Shown piece after piece: positions 56,175 through 64,000 of a stretch of DNA of 64,000 bases; positions within the stretch are counted from its first letter, which is position 1, and each line of letters begins with the position of its first letter. Source of the stretch: Maniola hyperantus (taxonomy: Eukaryota > Arthropoda > Insecta > Lepidoptera > Nymphalidae); the NCBI RefSeq assembly GCF_902806685.2, contig NC_048542.1:6494533-6558532 (forward strand), read 5' to 3'. Both the position numbers and the translations under genes were made by a program. The notes beneath the pieces are model-generated. The model did no database searches, was not told the DNA's origin, and was given only the letters and a program-made list of their open reading frames with translations.

Positions 56175-56624
56175 TTAAGTGGGCTCAGTTCGGTGCTTTC
56201 TTCATACAAACGTAGGAGGGTAATTACTACATTATTTGATATTGTATGCTCAAAACTAAGTATTATATCGATTAATCTCGTCATTATCTAGGTTTATTGA
56301 TATATGAAACATTAAAAAAATAATATGTTTTAAAGTTACGAGCCTCAAAAGATTCCTATTTTAAGACAAAATTTATGACAACTTTGGGCGTTAATAAATA
56401 AGATTAGGGGTATGAAAATTGTACAGGAATTTAACATTAGACATAGTTTATTTATTCATTACTTGAAATAACTATACTTTGTAAACATAAAGCTAGTAGT
56501 TTTTTCTCAAAAATACTTTTCCTAAACCCTTGATTTCGGTGAAAATCATCGTGCCTCTCACCTTTCTCATACAATGTCAAGTGAAAAGCAAACAGGTTCG
56601 GTCGATCGTACTGCGTCACCTTAA
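56175..56624 (+). mobile_element. TTAA-flanked MITE, copy 2
   Basis: The copy starts TTAAGTGGGCTCAGTTCGG and ends TACTGCGTCACCTTAA. It is collinear with copy 1 but has lost about 11 bp after CCTAAACCC and about 25 bp near the right end, giving 450 bp. Its right end stops 5 bp before the THAP element. Confidence 0.85.
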
Positions 56625-56904
56625 GAAACAATAGGCTACTTGACACTTTTTTAAAGTTGGTCTTAAATGGTTAATATTTGTCCTATTATATCAAAAAAAT
56701 TAACACTGTATTTTTTTGCGCCCTAAAAACCATAAAACTTTAATTTAAAAATATATTTTTCTTAGACAGGTGAAAACACTGTCGGCCATGTTTGGCCGAT
56801 AGATTATCTGTGCTCTGACGTCATGCATTTGTAAACAACAGCATAACCTCCCAAAGTTAATAAACATGACTTCTATTATACTAGTTTACATGAAAAATAT
56901 AGTA

Positions 56905-57081
56905 ATTATCGTTATTGTATCATCCGAGAATGTAAAAAACGCATCGATAAAGACCACAGGAAAGTTGTGGATTAGAGTGCCTAGTGAAATAAATATACGT
57001 AACATGCGAAGACTTGCTTAAAGGGATCCTATATGACTAACGACTTCAACCCAAATTTATTTTTGCAAAGATCACTTTGTT
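56905..57081 (+). pseudogene. THAP (C2CH) zinc-finger exon, decayed
   Basis: THAP domains bind DNA through a C-x2-4-C ... C-x2-H zinc site and are used by P-element-type and Kolobok transposases and by proteins derived from them. One frame reads YRYCIIRECKK (Cys codons at 56916 and 56931). A shifted frame continues KLWIRVPSEINIRNMRRLA, then after two stops QIYFCKDHF (Cys codon 57064, His codon 57073). The order C-x4-C, VP, basic R-rich helix, C-x2-H-F is that of a THAP domain. GTAAGT follows immediately at 57082-57087, a consensus splice donor placed where THAP first exons often end. At least one frameshift and two stops make it non-functional. Confidence 0.72.
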
Positions 57082-57168
57082 GTAAGTCTTACTTAATAAC
57101 TTATTCAATTTATAAAGAGAAAACGATAATTTTTTAAGTTTACTATGAGTTTTTAGAAATATATAAAA

Positions 57169-57393
57169 ACTAGCTTATGCTCGTGACTTCGCCCGCGTGG
57201 ACTTCATAAATTTCAAACCCCCATTAACCCACTCAGGGGTGGAATTTCAAAAAATCTTTTCCTAGTGGATACCTTCTCTTTACCTACAAAGAACACACCC
57301 ACTAAATTTCATGTATCTAGGACCAGCTGTTTAGATGTTTAGGCTGTGCGTTGATATATAAGTTAGTCAGGACTTTAAATTTTATATATATGG
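57169..57393 (-). repeat. LINE tail family A, variant, inside the THAP element
   Basis: CTAGCTTATGCTCGTGACTT, CCCGCGTGGACTTCATAAAT, CACTCAGGGGTGGAATTTC, GCTGTGCGTTGATATATAAG and TTAGTCAGGACTTTAAATTT match the copies at 50773 and 43477. It lies between the splice donor and the right sub-terminal repeat and so is younger than the THAP element. Confidence 0.85.
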
Positions 57394-57643
57394 ATACTAC
57401 GTTAGTCCCCGCGTGACATAGAGATGACATTTCTTTGTTTACATATTTAATGACGTCACATCATGGCTGACAGCGTTTTCTGCGTTTCAAATAAAAATAA
57501 AAACTGTATTTTTTTAAATTGGATTTATATATCCATCCTGCGTTTTTCATAATTGTTATTGATATATATCGTTGTCTTAAGCAAAATACTATAATAAATA
57601 ATCATTTATTGGATGAAATTAGATATGAGTCAAGTAGCCTATT

Positions 57644-59137
57644 TAAGTTTAAAAGTGTCTAGAGTAAGTAGGTAGTATCGAAACTATATATTTATATAAT
57701 ATATAACTAAATATCAATATAACTATGTATGAAACTATAAAAAAGATACAGTGGACAAAGTGATGTCATCCGTAGGTGCGTTTTCACTTACTTACAATGA
57801 CTCTATTGATTCTTTATCTCGATAGATACGAGACATTGATGCATTCAATATTCTCTGTTGCTTTGTATCACGTTGTTGTGTCAAGGACAAAATATGGTGT
57901 AGTTAACCAATAGTTTAACGAAAAAAAGGCTTTTATTTTCATACTTTTTATGGCTGGTTAGGTTTTTATTCGGATAGGCAAATTAAAAATTATCACCGTG
58001 TCTGATGTTCTCTAATAGATTATATATATATAGGTGCCTATAACGTATGTCGTTTATTTAAAATTGATTTCGCATGTAAAGCAGACATAAAGCGATATCA
58101 TTAATCAAGGAACTAATTTGGTTCGCGACGAGCGTGCTCTGCCGCCAGAATATGTTCACTTTTATACTAAAAGACCAAAACGACACCATAACGATTTCGA
58201 ATCAATTATACAAAAGGAGAAACTGAAAACAAAAAAAACACGACATATGTACCTACTTACTTACATATTATGACCCCCACCAAGAAAGGATTTTCAGAAA
58301 TTCCATCCAAGACACAATCGAAGCCCGGACGGGTTAGCTTATTCGTATAAGATTCGTATAGTCCTATTAGGAATTTTAGGCATCGTGTCGTTGTCGGTGT
58401 ATATGAAGAAAACCGTTGCAAATTTTGACTTAGGTCGTTGACTTGAAACTAGAGTTTTATGTTTGAATATATTATTTTTGTTCCCATTTTTGTTGAGATT
58501 ATAATATAATTTTACCTAAGTATTACTGTCTAGTGTGAAACGTAGAGCTCTCTCTCGTATGAGTTTAAAAGGCAAAAAAGGTTAATTATTATTTAAAAGT
58601 AGATATATAAAAAAAAACCGCCATCCGCGTTTGTCTGTATATTTGCTTATTACATGTTAACTTCTTAGTGCATTTCAATGTAGTTTTTACCATCATTGTG
58701 GCGTAAAGAACACCTCATGGATTCATGAAACATTTATCTATAGCCTCTGCATTGAAGCTTCCAGCATAGGTCAAGTACGGTCAAGGCCCGGTGGCAAAGT
58801 GAAATGCATACAAATGAGACTACCTACGTAGTTAGTTCCGGCAATATTGACCATTGTTCCATATCTGTACCAAGAATCATAAGGAGCTAAAAGATACAAT
58901 GTTTAAATCTTCTAGAGTAACTACTGATACAATGGAATAGCGAAGAAATAACTATGAGCAGACAAAACCTGTAAGTTGAAGAACTGGTGGCCGAACCTAA
59001 TTTAATTTAAAACATCTTTATTGCGCAATACTATGAGTTAGGACAAAGAATAAAAATACACCAATATTTTGAAGAGACATAATCGGCGATGCGACGGGAT
59101 ATATTTTAGGCTGGGATCTATAGAGTGTACCCATTTT
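57644..59137. other. Unassigned AT-rich DNA
   Basis: No supported gene or repeat. Confidence 0.4.
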
Positions 59138-59395
59138 GCGATAATAGCCTAGGGGGCTTAGTTTGTTCCAGGGCACGCATCTCTAGCTTTTTGGAGTTAT
59201 ATGCGTTTTAAAGCAATGAAAATATAAAATTCACTTGCTTTGACGGCGAAGGAAAGCATGCTTAGAGTTCTCCATAATGTTCTCAAAGGTGTATCAAAAC
59301 TGCCAATCCGCACTTGGCCAGCGTGTTTGACTATAGACATTTAAGTCAGACCAAAGTCACAAAGATCTCAGCCTCAAAAGAAGATGATCGTGATG
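59138..59395 (+). mobile_element. Triplet-tailed SINE, diverged near full length
   Basis: GCGATAATAGCCTAGGGGG is a worn A-box head, followed by GGGCACGCATCTCTAGC, GGAGTTATATGCGTTTTAA, TTGACGGCGAAGGAAAGCAT, TTCTCCATAATGTTCTCAAA, GCCAATCCGCACTTGGCCAG and a GATGATCGTGATG tail. It is older than the copy at 32775. Confidence 0.82.
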
Positions 59396-59904
59396 TCGAA
59401 ATTCGAAAAGCATATTTGGTACCTACTTTGTATTTGTTAAATGCCTTGTTTGAAGATGGTCGAAGCATCTGAAAACCTACAAGTTCGCGGAAGAGCGGAT
59501 TGACGCGAAGTAGGTACCTACTTAGCGCAAGTCACAGGCATGTGTCAGCTTCTAGTGTCGAAGGCCAACCAAGAACTACTTTAAGCCAGATGAGACATAT
59601 CGAAGTAATCTAAGTACATATATATACTTGCTAGTGGTATCCATATGAAGTAATGTCCAGAAACCACGAATAAATTATAATGGACTATTAGTAGCTTGTA
59701 TCATATAAATCCTTCATTTCATTAAATAAGTTCCCCCAACAAGTGTCAATTGAAAGAATGTTAAATACATTGAGCCAATTACCTCTTACATGTAGTGTGC
59801 TTCCAATCATTTTGTAAATTCACTTTATTAGTATCTTGAACGTTTATTTATTTTCATGTCAAGATCGCCATTGTGATGAATTTTTTTTTTAGAATTATTG
59901 AAGT
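59396..59904. other. Unassigned DNA
   Basis: No supported gene or repeat. Confidence 0.4.
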
Positions 59905-60056
59905 ACTTGATGATGATTACAGATTTGGATGTATGGGCCATAAATATTTTGAAAAAAAAAAAGAATATAATGGCGGCTGTCTGGCGCCATTTTCAAATGT
60001 GAAAAAGTCTTTTTAATTCGTTTTTTCCAGGACAGTCGTGTTTTTAATCTTTTTTA
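59905..60056 (+). repeat. Retroelement tail with GGCGCCATTTTCAAATG, fragment
   Basis: GATTTGGATGTATGGGCCAT, TGTCTGGCGCCATTTTCAAA and CAGGACAGTCGTGTTTTTAA match 35820-35980 in order. Confidence 0.62.
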
Positions 60057-60646
60057 TCACGAATTGTTTTTAAATCTTATGCAATGCACGAATAAATAAC
60101 ACCCACATCATTTCGTAAGTTGCTATGTTTTGATTCGGAAGGTGAATAAAAAGGTCCTCGTAAGAGTAGAATTTGACTTAAAATAAATTTAGTAATAAAT
60201 TTTCTGTTTCAAGTATCAACTCTGTCACTGAATAAGTTTTCGGCGATGACATCAGAGAAATCAAACCTACATATTTATTTGGTAATGCCTTCGCCTCCGC
60301 TGCGCCCACACAGCGAATATTAAATCACAATGCGAATAAATTAAAGGGCGTCATTAAAAGGATAGGAAATATGTTTAGAACTATTCAAATCTATACCAAT
60401 ATTACAAAGATTTAAAGTTTGTTTGTAGGGCGTAATATCTGGAACTACTGAACTATTTTATTTCAAAATAAGATCCTTACGAAAAATGTAATAAGCTACC
60501 CTATTATTATTTACCCTATATTAGCTATTAAATGTAATGTTACTAATACGAATAATTAAAAATTCATTTCCTATAGATATAGAGTAAGCAGGTAACTAAA
60601 CAATATGCAGCCTGCCTTCCTAGGGAGACCTTATCGATTTCGCTGA
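60057..60646. other. Unassigned DNA
   Basis: No supported gene or repeat. Confidence 0.4.
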
Positions 60647-61126
60647 TTAAGGTGACGCAGGACGCTCGACCGAAATTGGCAGCGCACGTGGGTAACATGT
60701 TTGCTTTTCACTTGACATTGTATGAGAAAGTTGAGAGGCATGATGATTTTCACCGAAATCAAGCGCACGAAAAGGGTTTAGGAAAAGTATTTTTGAGAAA
60801 AAACTGCTGAATTTATGTTTGCAAAGTAAAGTTATTTCAACTAATGAATAAATAAACTACGTCTAGTGATAAATTGTTTTAGAATTTTCATATCCCTAAT
60901 CTTATTTATTTACGCCCAAAGTTGTCATTAATTTAGTGTTAAAATAGGAATCTTTTGAGCCTCGTAACTTTTAAATCAATATTTTTCAATGTTTTATATA
61001 TCAATAAACCTAGATAATGACAAGATAAATCGATATAATTCTTAGTTTTGTGCGTACAGTATCGAATATTGTTGTAATTTCCCTCCTACGTTTGTATGAA
61101 GAAAGCACCGAACTGAGTCCCCTTAA
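60647..61126 (-). mobile_element. TTAA-flanked MITE, copy 3
   Basis: It begins TTAAGGTGACGCAGGACGCT and ends ACCGAACTGAGTCCCCTTAA, the reverse orientation of copies 1 and 2. Long stretches are nearly identical to copy 1 (for example TTACCCACGTGCGCTGCCAA in the sense orientation). Its better-preserved left TIR (sense TTAAGGGGACTCAG) shows the match to TTAAGGTGACGCAG at the other end: 12 of 14 bases. Confidence 0.9.
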
Positions 61127-61239
61127 AACAGCAGTTTCAATCCATAACAGGATTTCATACATTAATTTTCAATACGTGATTTAGAGCGTCCGTGGCGGTT
61201 TGTGATTTCAAATTAAAACACTTCTGTTATTAAGTACAA

Positions 61240-61490
61240 TCCATACTAATATTATAAATGCGAAAGTGTGTTTGTCTGTCTGTCTGTCTGCTAGCTTTTC
61301 ACGGCCCAACAGTTTAACCGATTCCGATGAAATTTGGTACAGAGTTAGCTTATATCCCGGGGAAGGACATAGGCTACTTTTTATCCCGGAAAATTTAAGA
61401 GTTCCCACAGGAATTTTAAAAACCTAAATCCACGCGTACGAAGTCGCGGGCATCAGCTAGTTTTTAATAAACGAAGTCGTGGGCATCAGT
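61240..61490 (+). repeat. LINE tail family B, full-length
   Basis: ACTAATATTATAAATGCGAA, four TCTG units, GCTTTTCACGGCCCAACAG, TTGGTACAGAGTTAGCTTAT, GACATAGGCTACTTTTTATC, AGAGTTCCCACAGGAATTTT and GAAGTCGCGGGCATCAGCTA give the complete family. A second partial end (GAAGTCGTGGGCATCAGTTA) follows. Confidence 0.92.
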
Positions 61491-62125
61491 TACTTAGTGG
61501 AAAATAAATTGCTAGAGTGGGGCGAGTATTTATAGGTCTATGAGTAGGGCTGAAAAGTTCTGGGGAAAGGTAAAGCGACCTGTTTTACATTTAGTGTTGC
61601 ATAAACGTTCAATCTTTTAAATATTCAATTTTAGCAACTTAATTATGCCTATATTCGTAAATTAATACTAGTTTTACTTAACTCGGCGGTATTTTTAAGC
61701 TTATAAGCAGATTTCAAGATAATAATATGTAAGCAGAAATACTGTTATTACGTCTTTAAAATGGTCTTAATGTTCATATACAAAGCTTTGGTACAAGTTT
61801 GGCACTTTTTACTGTAATTTATGATTTCGCCAATTTTCTACATACGTTGCAGCATCAAAATATACACTGCCTAATTGACTAAGAGCCAGCGCGTGCCAGA
61901 CCTTCATTATTTTATAAAAGCTGAAAGTTTCTCTGCATATTGTACCGAACATTAGGAGGAACGTTTCTTTGGATGTTTGTTCGAATCATGGTGGCTTTGG
62001 GAAATAACAGGTAATAAAGGTGTAAAAAATCTTACGTCAAAGTAAAAAGTCTAATTTTTTTATACTTTCTTTGGAATAGTATTAGAAATCACGTCATGCA
62101 TTGCCAGACACTTAGTGTGGTGGCA
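61491..62125. other. Unassigned DNA
   Basis: No supported gene or repeat. Confidence 0.4.
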
Positions 62126-62180
62126 AACCCCTACCAGACACCCTTAAACTTTTTAACTTTAAGAGCGTCTGGCAGGGGGT
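62126..62180. repeat. Short inverted repeat, ACCCCTACCAGAC type
   Basis: ACCCCTACCAGACACCCTTAAA pairs, with mismatches, with TTTAAGAGCGTCTGGCAGGGGGT across a 10-base loop. An outer GCCAGACACTT / GCGTCTGAC pair may extend it. Possibly a very small MITE. Confidence 0.6.
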
Positions 62181-62747
62181 AAGAGTTAAAGCGTCTGACA
62201 ACCCATCATGCCGTTTTACCAGTAATCCTGTATACTGTAGGATTTGAAACTACAAACTGTTGATAATTTATGCTTGTTTCTAGTTTTGGTACCTGCAGCA
62301 TACATCACACTTCCTTGATTAATACACACATTTCCATTGTACTACGAGCGATGCAACTGCCGTATTCTGTAATCTCCATACATAGGGCACTCGTTAAGCT
62401 GTCTTATTCATGATTCTGAGATTTTATCACGAACTACACGTACGTAACATAGAACGCGTGATTGCATCGAGTTAGACGATATAACCCCTAGATGTTATCA
62501 ACATTAACCTACCTACTTAGATGAGTAAGAACAATAAAATCACCCAGAAAAACTTACGTAATGAAGGCTGCATACTGACACACCATCAAGCATATATCTT
62601 CCAATTTGCATGAGACCTGAAGGCTTCATCAATCGTCATGCAAACTTGATCGTGTGAGTCAGTTTGTATGACAAACACAAATTGGCCAAACTGCCACAAC
62701 AATTGAATCGAGCCTGAAACCAGTATGAAAAACTGGCCAAGTGCCAG
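62181..62747. other. Unassigned DNA
   Basis: No supported gene or repeat. Confidence 0.4.
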
Positions 62748-62953
62748 TCAGATTCGCCAACCGAGGGTTCCGTAGTTTGGAAAGAAACATAAATTGTTAT
62801 TTGGTCAAATTTATATACCGTCTCAAATCCCTTTTATTTAGGACCACAAAATTAAAAAACTGAATCACAGAAATAAATATGTGTGATAGACTGACAGACT
62901 TAGTTGTTCCATAAGGATAGTTTTTTTACTATTCTGGTATGGAACCCTGAAAT
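62748..62953 (-). repeat. GGTTCCGT-bounded repeat, related to GGGTTCCGT family
   Basis: GCCAACCGAGGGTTCCGTAG opens the segment and TATTCTGGTATGGAACCCTG closes it. The ends are inverted GGGTTCC/GGAACCC. The interior differs from the main family. Confidence 0.55.
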
Positions 62954-63227
62954 AGATGATATATTTGACGGTGTGTGGAGGGTTATTAAGCTTGGTTATT
63001 AAAAGACTTGTTAGTATAATATATTATTGTTTTTGTTGAATTAGTTGTTTGCTGTAAAATTTTCAAATGTTTTAGCTACGAGTATGTAACGCAATTGACG
63101 TAGGAAGATACTTCAAATTTTTTAATGATAGCAATATCAGAATTGATAAGATATAAGATAGTTATTATTATGATTGCAAATTAATATTATATTAACTTCT
63201 TTTTGTTCTTTACGTTCGTAATCTATA
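62954..63227. other. Unassigned DNA
   Basis: AT-rich, nothing recognised. Confidence 0.4.
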
Positions 63228-63427
63228 TCTATACTTCATCCGCGTGGGCTACACAAATTTCAACCCCTATTTTCTCAAATTTCCACAAATCCTTTCTTAG
63301 CGGATGCCTACGTCATACTATAGCTATCTGCATGCCAAATTTCAGCCCGATGCGTCCAGTAGTTTGAACTGTGCGTTGATAGATCAGTCAGTCAGTCACC
63401 TTTTCCTTTTATATACATATTTAGATA
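63228..63427 (-). repeat. LINE tail family A
   Basis: ATACTTCATCCGCGTGGGCT, CCTTTCTTAGCGGATGCC, GCATGCCAAATTTCAGCCCG, TTTGAACTGTGCGTTGATAG, three TCAG units and CACCTTTTCCTTTTATATAC give the near-complete family in reverse. Confidence 0.88.
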
Positions 63428-63814
63428 GATGTCAACATTATAATAAAGCACTCCTGTAGTCGTCTGATGTTATACATTCCATGGTCAATGGTTGTTCAAT
63501 GTTACTTCATTCACCCCCATATTTATGTAGGTGGTATCTGCCGTTTAATGTATATCATTATGCACTTTGAAACAAATTGTATTAAACGTTTATTTTCATA
63601 AACTGGCATTTTGTTTCAGGGCAAACTTGTTCACTGTATAACTTTGTTCCGTCACTCCTTTGTTTTCAAAATGAATATTGATAGGTCTACTGTGTAGTAA
63701 ATTATTATAAAGGTTTTATTTTAAGTATATGTATATATGTATTTTCAGTAGATCAACAGTTGTATATAAATCAACTTTGTATAAATAACTTAAATACATA
63801 GAACATCTAAATGT
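63428..63814. other. Unassigned DNA
   Basis: AT-rich, nothing recognised. Confidence 0.4.
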
Positions 63815-64000
63815 AAAAAAAAGTCCCGACTCACTCGCTGACTGTCATTGGCCATGACACATCAACGCCCAGCCCAAACTCTTGGACCTAGAAAGCTGAA
63901 ATTTTTCACCGAGGTTCCGTTTGTAATATAGACAACGAATAAGGCCGGATTTTTAATTACGATGGGATCGAAGCCGCGGGTGGTCGATATTATAAAATAT
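63815..64000 (+). repeat. Third LINE-tail-like family, cut by window end
   Basis: AAAAAAAGTCCCGACTCACT, CACATCAACGCCCAGCCCAA, GACCTAGAAAGCTGAAATTT and GATCGAAGCCGCGGGTGGTC have the same plan as families A and B (short repeat, drug-like CTGAAATTT core, GAAGCCGCGGG end) with different words. Confidence 0.6.

Larger units (their letters stand above)
56630..57643 (+). mobile_element. THAP-domain DNA transposon remnant with inverted ends
   Basis: AATAGGCTACTTGAC at 56630-56644 is inverted as GTCAAGTAGCCTATT at 57629-57643. A second sub-terminal inverted pair lies inside: GAAAACACTGTCGGCCATG ... TGACGTCATGCATTTGTAAA (about 56772-56834) against TTTACATATTTAATGACGTC ... CATGGCTGACAGCGTTTTC (about 57439-57480). 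Between the pairs sits a THAP-like exon, plus an inserted LINE tail (57169-57393). Known THAP-bearing transposons are the P-element and Kolobok superfamilies. The copy is about 1 kb, so most of a transposase gene is missing. Confidence 0.72.

Noticed and set aside
56175..57646. Treating MITE copy 2 and the THAP element as one TTAA-bounded transposon
   Set aside because: The MITE occurs alone at two other sites with its own TTAA ends, and the THAP element has its own different inverted ends.

Overview
The window looks like intergenic, repeat-dominated DNA from a moth or butterfly (Lepidoptera). The base composition is AT-rich with many GGTACCTA/TAGGTACC-type words. Almost every structured segment is a transposable element of a kind I associate with lepidopteran genomes: a SINE ending in ATG/CAT triplets, LINE tails ending in GTCGCGGGCATCAGCTAGT-like words, a dispersed repeat opening GGGTTCCGTACCTCAAAAGG, and many short inverted-repeat elements. 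I could not establish any host protein-coding gene. There is no operon, CRISPR array or bacterial feature.

Layout. 1-10.8 kb is AT-rich DNA with a satellite block (1164-2125; 12 copies of a motif, alternating 68/92 bp, giving a 160-bp higher-order repeat), a possible decayed coding patch (about 2240-2620) and small inverted-repeat elements. 10.9-14 kb has a tandemly duplicated SINE segment followed by a 5'-truncated non-LTR retrotransposon whose 588-codon reverse transcriptase frame is open and ends in a poly(A) tract. 14-22 kb holds SINEs, palindromic MITE-like elements and repeat fragments. 22.3-27.45 kb is a Ty3/gypsy-type LTR retrotransposon on the minus strand (gag, zinc knuckle, protease, RT, RNase H, integrase, 3' LTR). 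It is broken by frameshifts and runs into a 200-N assembly gap. 28-39 kb is a mosaic of LINE tails, the GGGTTCCGT repeat family, a full-length SINE with a 10-bp target-site duplication, and nested insertions. 39.2-39.8 kb is an LTR followed by a primer-binding site, from a second LTR element. 40-53 kb contains more tails, a LINE coding remnant and short hairpins. 53.6-61.1 kb is the most interesting stretch: a 180-bp palindromic MITE, a tRNA-Phe-like SINE head, three copies of a roughly 480-bp TTAA-flanked MITE (one inserted inside another inverted-repeat element), and a roughly 1-kb terminal-inverted-repeat element carrying the decayed first exon of a THAP-domain (C2CH) transposase-like protein.

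The components do not form a pathway. They record repeated insertion of one mobile family into another. The best candidates for something undescribed are the THAP element at 56630-57643 and the TTAA MITE family beside it. All family names rest on reading motifs and ends by eye; no database search was possible.
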